Shown here: positions 10,427-19,700 of the stretch, piece by piece | How positions within the stretch are numbered: position 1 is the first letter of the stretch | Layout: each line of letters opens with the position of its first letter | Origin: Alphaproteobacteria bacterium | GTDB lineage: Bacteria; Pseudomonadota; Alphaproteobacteria; Micropepsales; Micropepsaceae | NCBI GenBank assembly: GCA_015654635.1 | Contig: JAATGP010000029.1 | Span: 1 to 42,838, forward strand | DNA: 42,838 bases | Direction: 5' to 3' | Made by a program: the position numbers and the translations under genes | The notes under the pieces: generated by a model | Databases searched by the model: none | Told to the model about the DNA's origin: nothing | What the model saw: the letters and a program-made list of their open reading frames with translations, nothing else

Positions 10427-10473
10427 ATAGTGGCACCTGTACGGGTGACTGGAGACGCTCGGAAACTACGCAA
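10427..10473 (-). promoter_or_regulatory. Motif promoter 6 (cbpA operon)
   Basis: On the minus strand, TTGCGTAGTTTCCGAG (10473-10458) is the most divergent of six copies of the window's YTGAGTARTTYCCGAA motif. A -10-like CACTAT (10432-10427) lies 25 bases further downstream. The start codon of the 60-aa gene follows about 110 bases later. Confidence 0.5.
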
Positions 10474-10502
10474 GGCCGTTGTTTGCTCTATCGGCAGCTG
10501 CG

Positions 10503-11885
10503 TTAGGCTGGCGCCTCAGCCACCAAGGTGCGAACCAGCTTTTTGTTGACAAACGCCTGAATGCCCATGTCGCCCAGTTCGCGGCCATAGCCGGAGTTCT
10601 TGATGCCGCCAAAGGGAAGTTCAGCATCCGACCAGTTGATGCTGTTGATGAACATCATGCCGGTATCGACACGGCTTGCCACACGCAGGCCGCGGGCATG
10701 GTCTTGCGTGAATACGGAGCCGCCCAGACCGAAATCAGAATCATTGGCCAGCGCAATGGCCGCCTCTTCGTCCTTAACGGGGAAGAAAAGCGCCACCGGT
10801 CCAAAGAATTCGTCCCGAAAGGCCGGATTGTCCGGCCTCACATCGGTCAGGATCGTGGGTTGCATAAACGACCCCGGCCGGTCAATGCGGCCGCCACCCA
10901 TAACAACCTTGGCTCCGTTCGAGACGGCCTGATCAACCTGCTTCAGAAGATCCAGCAAGGCCGTTTCGGAGGATAGCGGGCCCAGCGTCGTGGTTTCATC
11001 CGACGGATCACCCGCCTTCAATGCAGCCAGCGCAGCTGCAAACTTCTCCAGGAACTTGCCGGCCATTTTCTCGACGACGATGAACCTCTTTGCCGCACAG
11101 CAGGTCTGTCCTGCATTATACATCCGGCCCCAAACGGCCCATTTCACCGTATGGTCCAGATCGGCATCTTCAAGCACAATGAAAGCATCGCTGCCGCCCA
11201 GTTCCATCGATGATGGCTTCAGATTTTGACCCGCCCGTGCGGCGAGACTGCGGCCTGCTGCGATACTGCCGGTTAGCGCCACACCTTTGATGCGGGGATC
11301 ATCAACGACACGATCTGACTGTGTGTGGGAGATCAAGAGGTTGACATATAATTCGGCAGGCGCGCCTGCATCGATCCATAGCTTTTCGAACGCGACAGCG
11401 CATTGCGGCACAATACCGGCATGCTTTACCAACAATACATTGCCTGCCATCAGATGCGGCCCAGCCACACGAGCAAGCTGGTAGTAGGGAAAGTTCCACG
11501 GCTCGACACAGAAGATAGCTCCGATTGGGCTGCACTCCATGTGTCCTTTGCCCTCGGAGGGATGGAGTATCACCGGCGCCAGGAAGCGTTCCGCATTCTT
11601 GGCATAATAGGCGAGGATATCGGCACTGAATTGAACCTCAGCGCGGGCCTCTCCGATACGCTTTCCCATCTCTAACGTTATCAGGCGCGCGAAGGCGTCG
11701 GCTTTGTCGTGCAGGAGGGCCGATGCCCTACTGACGATGGTCGCTCGCTGGGCATAGGTTTTGTGCCGCCAACTCTCAAAGCAGCTGGCCGCATCCGCAA
11801 TCTTACCCTCAAGGTGTTTATCGGTAAGCTCCTTAAACGTTTTTATAACCTCACCCGTGGCGGGATTGACGCTTTGATAAGTCAT
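10503..11885 (-). CDS. NAD(P)-dependent succinate semialdehyde dehydrogenase-like aldehyde dehydrogenase
   Basis: The 460-residue ALDH resembles the Sad/YneI group, which starts with SVNPATGE. Visible residues are Asn131 in EPWNFPYYQ, the general base Glu228 in SSMELGGSDAF, and the nucleophile at Cys262/263 in GQTCCAAKRF. PFGGIKNSGYGRELG ends the catalytic domain. The family oxidises succinate semialdehyde to succinate, feeding 4-aminobutyrate carbon to the TCA cycle, though other aldehydes are possible. Start ATG 11885 has AAGGATA upstream. It lies behind the DUF2934 and HdeD genes on the same strand, and no separate promoter was found. Confidence 0.86.
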   Translation of the reverse strand: MTYQSVNPATGEVIKTFKELTDKHLEGKIADAASCFESWRHKTYAQRATIVSRASALLHDKADAFARLITLEMGKRIGEARAEVQFSADILAYYAKNAERFLAPVILHPSEGKGHMECSPIGAIFCVEPWNFPYYQLARVAGPHLMAGNVLLVKHAGIVPQCAVAFEKLWIDAGAPAELYVNLLISHTQSDRVVDDPRIKGVALTGSIAAGRSLAARAGQNLKPSSMELGGSDAFIVLEDADLDHTVKWAVWGRMYNAGQTCCAAKRFIVVEKMAGKFLEKFAAALAALKAGDPSDETTTLGPLSSETALLDLLKQVDQAVSNGAKVVMGGGRIDRPGSFMQPTILTDVRPDNPAFRDEFFGPVALFFPVKDEEAAIALANDSDFGLGGSVFTQDHARGLRVASRVDTGMMFINSINWSDAELPFGGIKNSGYGRELGDMGIQAFVNKKLVRTLVAEAPA

Positions 11886-12026
11886 GACTCTATCCTTCAC
11901 TAAAATCGTTCGGTAGAATTCAAAAGCAGCCGTGCCTCTTGACGCTCGGTTCGGTATCAACCTTAGCATTCGCCTTGCGCTCGCAGGACGCCAGCATCAA
12001 CAGGATACCCGTCGCGTCACCACATT

Positions 12027-12230
12027 CTAGCGGACGAAACACTTCTGGTATTTCGCCTCGCTCTTGGCTTGGACTTGTAACCTTGCTTGCTCCCAGTGTG
12101 TGATATCGTTGCCGAACGGACAGCCTTCTTGCTGCCAAATCCGATAACTTTGCAGGCGAATGGCGTCCTCGATAGGCGCCGTTGGAATAGTCGCTTCTAG
12201 AGAAAAATTTTCAGATATCTCAGACATCAT
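12027..12230 (-). CDS. DUF2934 domain protein
   Basis: The 67-residue protein contains the DUF2934 pattern: AIRLQSYRIWQQEGCPFGND followed by HWEQARLQV. The function is unknown; such proteins are common next to stress genes in alphaproteobacteria. A CGGAG ribosome site precedes the start at 12230. It lies 68 bases after the HdeD gene and 141 before the aldehyde dehydrogenase, all on the minus strand, suggesting a single transcript. Confidence 0.75.
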   Translation of the reverse strand: MMSEISENFSLEATIPTAPIEDAIRLQSYRIWQQEGCPFGNDITHWEQARLQVQAKSEAKYQKCFVR

Positions 12231-12298
12231 TCACTCCGTTACATCAGCAGACCGTGATCTTGCAGCGCGGACAGCGCGCCGTTCTTCGTAGAAGGTGC

Positions 12299-12892
12299 TC
12301 AGATGGTAGGCGAGGCAGCGCAATGTGCCGCAAGCGTGAGGGCAATCAGCGATGCCCCACCAAAGACAAGATCGACACCCACAATGATGCCGACGACCAT
12401 GAGCGTGGAAGCCGGTAGCGCCACAAGAATTATGGCGGCAAATAACAAATCGAGCACGCCATTAAACAATAACCAATTCCAGCGTTGATGGAGGGCTCGG
12501 CGATGCGTCAGAGCGATCATAATCGTAACGATGCCGTCTGCGACTAAAAAGAGCGTCAGAATCAGGGTCAGCGACAGAGCTCCGACCGCTGGCCACAGAA
12601 AGAGCAGGGTACCGGCAACCATTGCAGCTAGCGCTGACAGCAGGGACCACAAAAAACCGGGCGCATGGCGACCGACGAATGTTGTGATAAGCCCGAAGAC
12701 ACCACCGAGAAACAACAGCCAGCCCAGCAACAACGCGACACCTATACTGGCAAGTGCCGGCATGATCAGAGCGCCAATGCCCAGCACAATAAGGCCTATG
12801 CCTTCGCCCAAGTAAAACTTCCAATGCGCTTCAAACGCGCGGTCCGCTCTAAAAGGGAGTGTCGCGTCGTGCAGTATGTTTATTGTACTCAC
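12299..12892 (-). CDS. HdeD/DUF308 family membrane protein
   Basis: This 197-residue integral membrane protein has about six hydrophobic helices separated by short loops, with an internal two-fold pattern typical of HdeD/DUF308. Examples are GIGLIVLGIGALIMPALASI and GTLLFLWPAVGALSLTLIL. HdeD of E. coli is an acid-resistance membrane protein of unknown mechanism, and related genes are found in stress islands. It is the first gene of the HdeD-DUF2934-aldehyde dehydrogenase set and lies 54 bases or so from the start site predicted from motif promoter 1. Confidence 0.83.
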   Translation of the reverse strand: MSTINILHDATLPFRADRAFEAHWKFYLGEGIGLIVLGIGALIMPALASIGVALLLGWLLFLGGVFGLITTFVGRHAPGFLWSLLSALAAMVAGTLLFLWPAVGALSLTLILTLFLVADGIVTIMIALTHRRALHQRWNWLLFNGVLDLLFAAIILVALPASTLMVVGIIVGVDLVFGGASLIALTLAAHCAASPTI

Positions 12893-12951
12893 AACATTCT
12901 CCTGCCGTGTAACCGGCTCTATAATCGCGCCGCATGGCAGCGGGTTCCGTT

Positions 12952-12997
12952 AGCATAGGGCGAGGGCGCGCCAGTGACAGCTTCGGGAATTACTCAC
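12952..12997 (-). promoter_or_regulatory. Motif promoter 1 (HdeD-DUF2934-aldehyde dehydrogenase)
   Basis: On the minus strand, GTGAGTAATTCCCGAA (12997-12982) is followed after 24 bases by TATGCT (12957-12952), a -10-like hexamer. The HdeD start codon is 60 bases beyond. Same spacing as promoters 2 and 3. Confidence 0.62.
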
Positions 12998-13091
12998 GCG
13001 GCAATAACGGAAAAGAATTTGGCGAAGCTGACGGAAAGGCGAGTTCTTTTGCCAAGTTTGTCTCGCACGTTGTGGTCTTGCCAGAACTTGA

Positions 13092-13137
13092 CTGGGTAGT
13101 TCCCGAATCTGTTATTCCAACCATGTCGCCATATAGT
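13092..13137 (+). promoter_or_regulatory. Motif promoter 2 (BON-USP)
   Basis: CTGGGTAGTTCCCGAA (13092-13107) is followed after exactly 24 bases by TATAGT (13132-13137). The BON start codon lies 133 bases past the hexamer, leaving a long leader of about 125 bases in which I see no gene. Confidence 0.62.
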
Positions 13138-13269
13138 CTGCAAAATGCCGGACGGCCCGATCGAGAAGCGCGAAAAAGTGGGCTCGATAGATGTCTGTGG
13201 TCGGGCTTCAATTGTGCCTGCTCCACAGATTTGAAACAGAGTTTCTTTCGGCCAACAGCGGAGAAAGTC

Positions 13270-13920
13270 ATGTCGCACGACAACGAATTACAGCAAGCTG
13301 TTCTTGCCGAACTACGCTGGGAACCAAGCGTGACCTCGGCCCATATCGGGGTGACGGCAACCGGTGGCGTCATAGCACTCACCGGTCATGTGGGAAGCCT
13401 TATCGAAAAATGCGCCGCCGAGACAGCCACGCTCCGCGTCAAGGGTGTCAAGGCTGTAGTAGAGGAACTAGAGGTATGCTTGCCAGAAGATAGTGGTCGG
13501 GATGATAGCGCAATCGCCCAAGCGGCCGTGCACCGCCTCGCCTGGGATGTGTCTGTTCCCCAAAACGCCATCGGGCTTAAAGTGGAGAAGGGATGGATCA
13601 CGTTAACGGGAGAAGTGGACTGGCATTATCAGAAAGATGCTGCCGAACACGATATTCGTAGCTTACTCGGCGTGGTCGCTTTGACCAATCTAATTACGAT
13701 TACGCCCCGGGTCAATGTGACTGACCTCAGCCACGACATCAGCAAGGCGTTGCATCGTTCGCGATTTGATCCAAAGACGATCAAGGTCGCGACCGACGGC
13801 GGTGAAGTCAGGCTCACCGGATCGGTCCATTCCTGGCATGATCGCGCCGAGGTCGAGGCCACGTGCTGGGCCGCCCCCGGAACAATATATGTCGAGAACG
13901 ACCTTGTCGTCATAACGTAG
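13270..13920 (+). CDS. Triple BON-domain protein
   Basis: The 216-residue protein consists of three BON domains in tandem (about residues 4-70, 77-145 and 150-216). Each has the pattern of an amphipathic helix followed by GVIALTGHV, GWITLTGEVDW or GEVRLTGSVHSW strands. BON domains are linked to phospholipid binding and envelope stress. No signal peptide is visible from this start, so the protein may be cytosolic, or the true start may differ. GAGAAAG precedes ATG 13270. The USP gene follows 56 bases later. Confidence 0.82.
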   Translation: MSHDNELQQAVLAELRWEPSVTSAHIGVTATGGVIALTGHVGSLIEKCAAETATLRVKGVKAVVEELEVCLPEDSGRDDSAIAQAAVHRLAWDVSVPQNAIGLKVEKGWITLTGEVDWHYQKDAAEHDIRSLLGVVALTNLITITPRVNVTDLSHDISKALHRSRFDPKTIKVATDGGEVRLTGSVHSWHDRAEVEATCWAAPGTIYVENDLVVIT

Positions 13921-13976
13921 AAAAGTGGATATTCGCCGGTGCGTCCTGGAGGGTATCTTCAAACGAGGAAATATCA

Positions 13977-14804
13977 ATGGTGTACGCCACGCTGATGGTG
14001 CATGTGGAACTTGGTCGTAGCAACGCGCCGCTATTGCGTATCGTGGGTGATTTGGCGGAGCAGTTGCATGCCAGTGTGATCGGTATCGCTGGAAGCCAGA
14101 TGATGGCTATGAATTATAACGATAGCTATATTTCGGTTGATGTTCAGGCACAGATCCGCGATCTGGAAATGCAGGACCTTAAAAAAGCTGAGGCGGAATT
14201 TCGCGACACATTGCGCGCAAATGCCGGCGCGCTTGAATGGCGCTCCACACTCATGTGCCCCTCGCTCCCGGACTACGTTGCCAAAGAGGCCCGCCGCGCC
14301 GACGTTGTGCTGACGACGGTCGCAGCATCGGACATGCTTGATACGGTGCGGCTGGCAGATGCGGGCGAACTTATAATGCAGATTGGCCGTCCCGTGCTTT
14401 GCGTTCCCGCCTCCGTACAGAAGCCCAACCTCGACAATGTTGTTTTGGCTTGGAAGGACACCCGTGAGGCGCGTCGGGCGGCTTTTGATGCTCTGCCCTT
14501 GCTGAAGCTGGCCAAACACCTGGTGGTCATTGAACTTGCCGCGGAGAGCGAGCTTTCCGATGCTCGTAACCGTATCGACGACGTTGGCATCTGGTTGAAA
14601 CGGCACGGTGTGACTGCAGAGTGCAAGGCTTTGCGGTCGATTGGTGACGAAGCATCGCAGTTGAGCGCTATCGCACACAAGCGTGGTGCGGGTGTTGTCG
14701 TCGCTGGCGCATATGGTCATAGCCGCTTCAGTGAATTCGTTTTTGGCGGCGTTACCCGAGCGTTGCTGCGCAGCACCGAATGTTGCTCGCTCTTGTCGCA
14801 CTGA
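13977..14804 (+). CDS. Universal stress protein (UspA family)
   Basis: The 275-residue protein has the Usp fold, probably as a tandem pair in which the first half is degenerate. The C-terminal half carries the ATP-binding pattern GAYGHSRFSEFVFGGVT (about 245-261). Usp proteins help cells survive growth arrest, low oxygen and oxidative stress. ACGAGGA precedes ATG 13977. The gene lies right behind the BON gene, so both are likely made from motif promoter 2. Confidence 0.87.
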   Translation: MVYATLMVHVELGRSNAPLLRIVGDLAEQLHASVIGIAGSQMMAMNYNDSYISVDVQAQIRDLEMQDLKKAEAEFRDTLRANAGALEWRSTLMCPSLPDYVAKEARRADVVLTTVAASDMLDTVRLADAGELIMQIGRPVLCVPASVQKPNLDNVVLAWKDTREARRAAFDALPLLKLAKHLVVIELAAESELSDARNRIDDVGIWLKRHGVTAECKALRSIGDEASQLSAIAHKRGAGVVVAGAYGHSRFSEFVFGGVTRALLRSTECCSLLSH

Positions 14805-14894
14805 TGGCAGGAACGCATGCCCGACACGCTCTAAATGTGGAAGTTACTTCTCGCCAATCCCAGTCATCAGCAAAGTGGAATTTATCCTTCCGTT

Positions 14895-14940
14895 CTGAGT
14901 AGTTTCCGAACGTATTCCTCATTTGGCCGATAGGTATAGT
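14895..14940 (+). promoter_or_regulatory. Motif promoter 3 (pyruvate:ferredoxin oxidoreductase operon)
   Basis: CTGAGTAGTTTCCGAA (14895-14910) is followed after exactly 24 bases by TATAGT (14935-14940). The GltD-like start codon is at 15074, giving a leader of about 125 bases, nearly the same length as at the BON gene. Confidence 0.63.
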
Positions 14941-15073
14941 TCACGAGTGCCGCCGAAGAGCCCGCCTTTCATCGTGTAGCCTCTGGTTCTGATGCTTTTT
15001 CATGAGTCCGGTCGGTTGGCGACGCGCGCGACCCCGACCATCGATTGCTGTTAACCGGGGAAGAAGATTTCAC

Positions 15074-16432
15074 ATGGCGGCTCGACAGGCGGATTTTACT
15101 CCAATCATAGATCTGCTGTACGCCAAGGGAACCGGCCCGATCCGCGCGCAACGGCCAATCTATGCCGACCTTTTGCCACCCTGCAACAACGCCTGCCCCG
15201 CGGGCGAAAACGTGCAGGCATGGCTCGGCCTCGCACAAGCGGGAAAATACCATGAGGCATGGAATGTGATCCTTCAGGATAATCCCTTTCCCGCCGTGCA
15301 TGGTCGGGTCTGCTATCATTCATGCGAGATGCGATGTAACCGCGGGGAACTTGATACCGCGGTCAGCATCCACGCCGTGGAGCGATTTTTGGGCGACCTG
15401 GCAGCGGAGCAGGGGTGGCTCCCGCCCGAGGCCGCCGCGCCGAGTGGAAAACGCATCCTCGTGGTCGGCGGTGGCCCGAGTGGTCTGTCGGCGGCCTACC
15501 ATCTCGCTCGCCATGGCCATGCGGTCGAGATTCGTGACGCGAGCCCCCTGCCTGGTGGCATGCTGCATTTTGGTATCCCCGCCTATCGCTTGCCGCGCGA
15601 CGACCTCATGAAAGAAGTGCGCCGTATCGAAGCTATGGGGGTTAAGATCACGCTCAACCATAAAGTCGAGGACGTCCTCACAGAGCAGACCGACGGTCGC
15701 TTTGACGCGGTGTTTATCGCCGTTGGCGCGCAGATCGGTAAGCGGGTCGATATTCCGGCACGCGATGCCGGACATGTCATTGATGCCGTCACCTTGCTGC
15801 ACCATGTCCAGACCGGGGACCCTCCGCGCCTTGGCCGCCGCGTTATCATCTATGGCGGCGGTAACACGGCGATCGACGCCGCACGTACGGCGCGTCGGCT
15901 TGGTGCCGAAGAGGCGCTAATTGTCTATCGCCGAGACCGTGCCCATATGCCCGCGCAAGCCTTCGAAGCCGACGAGGCGCTATCGGAGGGCATAAAGATC
16001 AAGTGGCTCAGCACCATCAAAGAAATTGGTGCGGGGGAACTCACGGTTGAGGTGATGGAGTTGGACGAGAACGGTAAGCCGCATCCAACCGGGAAATTCG
16101 AGACGTTATCGGACGATTCGATCATCCTCGCGCTCGGCCAGGAGACCGATAGCGGCTTTTTGCGGGGTGTGTCCGGCATCGTCTTCAAACCCGACGGCAC
16201 GGTAATCGTCGACGCGAGTATGATGACGGGCCGGGCTGGTATCTTTGCCGGTGGGGACATGGTGCCAAGTGATCGCACAGTTACGACTGCGGTTGGCCAC
16301 GGCAAGAAGGCAGCCCGTCACATCGATGCTTGGTTGCGTGGTCACACACAACCTGCTGCCGTCAAGCATCCGGTCGTCGAATTCGCCCAGCTCAATCTGC
16401 CGATCTACGCCGACGCGCCGCGCTCCGTGTAA
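15074..16432 (+). CDS. GltD-like NADPH:acceptor oxidoreductase, cut short by an in-frame TAA
   Basis: The 452 residues match the glutamate synthase small-subunit family of flavoproteins. N-terminal cysteines for a [4Fe-4S] cluster lie in PPCNNACPAGENV and VCYHSCEMRCNRG. FAD binds at VVGGGPSGLSAAYHLARHGH, NADPH at IYGGGNTAIDAARTARRLGA, and GIFAGGDM lies near the end. There is no glutamate synthase large subunit. The next gene is a pyruvate:ferredoxin oxidoreductase, so this enzyme probably moves electrons between NADP(H) and ferredoxin or the oxidoreductase. Relatives carry a C-terminal two-cluster ferredoxin module. Here that module follows in the same frame but behind a TAA at codon 453 (16430-16432). 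Start 15074 is preferred over 15002, since homologues begin near here. Confidence 0.8.
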   Translation: MAARQADFTPIIDLLYAKGTGPIRAQRPIYADLLPPCNNACPAGENVQAWLGLAQAGKYHEAWNVILQDNPFPAVHGRVCYHSCEMRCNRGELDTAVSIHAVERFLGDLAAEQGWLPPEAAAPSGKRILVVGGGPSGLSAAYHLARHGHAVEIRDASPLPGGMLHFGIPAYRLPRDDLMKEVRRIEAMGVKITLNHKVEDVLTEQTDGRFDAVFIAVGAQIGKRVDIPARDAGHVIDAVTLLHHVQTGDPPRLGRRVIIYGGGNTAIDAARTARRLGAEEALIVYRRDRAHMPAQAFEADEALSEGIKIKWLSTIKEIGAGELTVEVMELDENGKPHPTGKFETLSDDSIILALGQETDSGFLRGVSGIVFKPDGTVIVDASMMTGRAGIFAGGDMVPSDRTVTTAVGHGKKAARHIDAWLRGHTQPAAVKHPVVEFAQLNLPIYADAPRSV

Positions 16433-16744
16433 AGCGAACTGTCGCTCGCACAGCGGCTTGACGGCGGCTTCGCGGAGACGACGGCGGGCTTAAGTGAAGC
16501 CGAAGCGCACTACGAAGCGCGCCGTTGCCTTTCATGCGGCAATTGCTTCGAGTGCGACCAATGCTATGCCGCCTGCCCGGAGCAAACACCAAAGCAGGCC
16601 ATCGTCAAGCTGGGCCCGGGCAAGCGCTACAAATTTGATTATGCCGTCTGCACCGGCTGCGCCGTGTGCTTCGAGCAATGTCCTTGCCATGCCATCGAGA
16701 TGGTACCCGAACCCGAAAGCTCCGCGCCGGAGCAATCGGCATGA
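16433..16744 (+). pseudogene. Stranded C-terminal ferredoxin module of the GltD-like protein
   Basis: The frame continues after the TAA without further damage for 103 codons. It holds two cluster motifs: CLSCGNCFECDQCYAACP, and CTGCAVCFEQCPC followed by HAIEMVP. The final TGA (16742-16744) overlaps the ATG of the next gene as ATGA, which shows that ribosomes were meant to arrive here. In relatives as I remember them, a glutamine often stands where the stop is, so a CAA-to-TAA change would explain it. No in-frame start is seen in the first part of this piece. A read error is the alternative. Confidence 0.72.
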
Positions 16745-19700
16745 CCGCGCAGACCGCCATCATGGACGGCAACACCGCGGCGGCATATGTCGCCTATCGC
16801 GTCAACGAGGTCTGCGCCATCTATCCGATCACGCCATCCTCCACGATGGCCGAACTGGCCGACGAATGGTCCTCGGCCGGCCTGCGCAACATCTGGGGAG
16901 ACATCCCCGTTGTCCAGGAAATGCAGAGCGAGGGTGGTGCCGCCGGTGCCGTGCACGGCGCACTGCAATCGGGCGCCCTGACGACGACGTTCACGGCGTC
17001 TCAAGGCTTGCTCTTGATGATGCCCAACATGTTCAAGATCGCCGGGGAATTAACCGCTACGGTGTTCCACGTCGCGGCGCGCTCACTCGCGACCCAGGCG
17101 CTGTCCATATTCGGTGACCATTCGGACGTGATGGCGATCCGCTCCACGGGCTTTGCCTTGCTCGCGTCCGGATCGGTGCAGGAGGTGCACGATCTGGCGC
17201 TGATCGCGCAAGTCGCGACGCTTGAGAGCCGCGTTCCGTTCCTGCACTTCTTCGACGGATTTCGCACCTCTCACGAGGTGAACAAACTCACGCTGCTCTC
17301 GGACGACGACATCCGCGCCATGATCCGCGACGATCTTGTCCGCGCACACCGTGGCCGCGCGTTGACGCCCGAGCATCCCGTGGTGCGTGGTACGACGCAC
17401 AATCCGGACACCTTCTTCCAGGCGCGCGAGGCCGCCAGCCCGTTTTACGCCGGCGCGCCCGCAATCGTCGAACAGGCGATGGCGAACTTCGCCAAGCTAA
17501 CGGGACGAGCCTATCGGCTGTTCGAGTACGATGGTCCGGCTGATGCGGAACACGTGATCGTACTGATCGGCTCTGCTGGCGAGACTGCGCGCGACACCGC
17601 GACCATTCTCAACCGGACAGGGCCGCAGAAACTGGGTGTCCTGCAGGTGCGCCTTTATCGGCCGTTCTCTGCCGCTCATTTCCTGGCGGCGTTGCCGGTT
17701 ACCACGCGCGCGGTCGCGGTTCTGGACCGCACCAAAGAGCCCGGATCGGCCGGCGAGCCGCTCTATCTCGATGTTGTCACCACGCTGGCCCAGGCTACCG
17801 CCGCCGGTCATTGGCCGGTCATGCCGCGCGTCATCGGTGGCCGTTATGGCTTGTCGTCAAAAGACTTCACGCCCGCCATGGTCAAGGCGGTCTTCGACGA
17901 ATTGGCCAAGCGCGAGCCGCGCAACAGCTTTACGGTCGGCATAGATGACGACGTTTCGGGCAGTAGTCTGCGCTTCGATCCAGGATTCATAATCGAGCCA
18001 GATGACGTGGTCCGCGCCGTCTTCTACGGGTTGGGAGCGGACGGAACCGTGGGCGCCAATAAGAACAGCGTCAAGATCCTAGCGGAAGACGAGGGCCGCT
18101 ATGCCCAGGGCTATTTTGTCTACGATTCGCACAAATCCGGGGCGCAAACGGTTTCTCATCTGCGTTTCGGCCCGCATCCGATCCGCGCGCCTTATCTGAT
18201 TGCTTCGGCGAGCTTCGTCGCCTGCCACCAGTTCGCGTTCCTCGACACTGTCGATGTTCTCGCGCTCGCGGCCCTTGGCGCCACCTTCCTGCTCAACTGT
18301 CCCTACGGCCCGGATGAAGCCTGGAATCACCTGCCGCGCTCGGTCCAACAGGAGATCATCGACAAACACCTGCATCTATTCGTCATCGATGCCTCGAAAG
18401 TCGCCCGCGATACAGGCTTGGGTGGGCGCATCAATACGGTGCTGCAGACCTGCTTCTTCGCCATCTCGGGCGTGCTACCACGCGAGGAAGCCGTCAAACG
18501 CATCAAGCACATGATCGAGAAGAGTTATGCCCGTAAGGGCGCCGACGTCGTGGCGAAGAATTTTGCGGCCGTCGATCACACGCTGGTTCATTTGTGTGAA
18601 GTCGCCATACCGAAGACCGTCAGCAGCGATTTCGAGCGCAAACCGATCGTGTCGCCGTCGGCGCCGGATTTCGTGCAGCGCTTCACCGCCGCGGTCATGG
18701 CTGGACGGGGCGATGCTTTGCCAGTCAGCGCCATGCCGGTGGACGGCACATTTCCGTTGGGCACCGCCGCCTGGGAAAAGCGCAACGTGGCGGACGAAGT
18801 TCCGGTTTGGGAAACCGATCTGTGCATCCAATGCGGCCAGTGTGCGCTCGCTTGCCCGCATTCGGTCATCCGCGCGCGGTTCTATGATGACGACCGGCTG
18901 GCTGATCCGAACAATCCGGCTCCGGCCACGTTCAAATCCGCCCCGGTCAACGCGCGCGGCTATCCGGACAGCCGTTTCAGTCTGCAATTCTATGTGGAGG
19001 ACTGCACGGGCTGCGGCATCTGCGTCGAGGTGTGCCCCGCACACAGCTTGCGCGAACCCGGAATTAAGGCCATCAACATGGCCCCTAAGGCGCCCGCGCT
19101 CGTGGAGACTGAGCGTGAGAATATCGCCTTCTTCGAACGTCTGCCGGCCAACGATCGCGCCTTGGTGGATTTTGCCAATGTGCGCGGCATCCAGTTTCTC
19201 GAACCGCTGTTCGAGTTTTCCGGCGCCTGCGCCGGCTGCGGCGAGACCCCTTATCTGCGGCTCTTGTCCCAACTGTTCGGCGACCGATTGCAGATCGCCA
19301 ACGCGACCGGCTGTTCCTCGATCTATGGCGGCAATCTGCCGGTCACGCCCTGGACCACCGATGCCCAAGGCCGCGGCCCGGCTTGGTCAAACTCGCTGTT
19401 TGAGGATAACGCCGAGTTCGGCCTTGGCTTCCGGTTGGCCGCCGATATGCACGGCGGCATGGTCGCACGCCTTTTGCGCGATCTGGCGCCGCAACTCGGC
19501 GCGGCATTTGTCGAGGCCCTCCTATCCGCGCCGCAGATTCGCGAGTCCGAAATCCTCGCGCAGCGGGCGCGCGTCGCCATCCTGAAGCAGCGGTTGATTG
19601 CGATGACTGACGAGTCCCGCGCGCTCGATCTCTTATCGGTGCTCGATTACCTAGTTCGCCGCAGCATCTGGCTGGTCGGCGGTGATGGCTGGGCTTACGA

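Larger units (their letters stand above)
12893..13269. other. Divergent control region between HdeD and BON genes
   Basis: No gene is recognised here. It contains two outward-facing copies of the recurring motif, listed separately (12952-12997 and 13092-13137). The open frame running through it ahead of the BON start shows no protein family similarity. Confidence 0.55.

Noticed and set aside
11950..11965. A possible seventh motif copy before the aldehyde dehydrogenase (TTCGGTATCAAC on the plus strand).
   Set aside because: Three changes in the 12-base core and no -10-like hexamer at the expected distance.
12982..13107. Paired inverted motif copies (also at 26555-26670) as terminal repeats of a small transposon.
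   Set aside because: The sequences between the copies are unrelated, single copies exist at 10458 and 14895, and each copy faces a gene, which fits promoters better.
14895..14940. The motif as an extracytoplasmic sigma (EcfG-type GGAAC-N16/17-CGTT) promoter.
   Set aside because: The GGAA-like part lies on the strand opposite to the genes, and no matching CGTT box occurs at the right distance.
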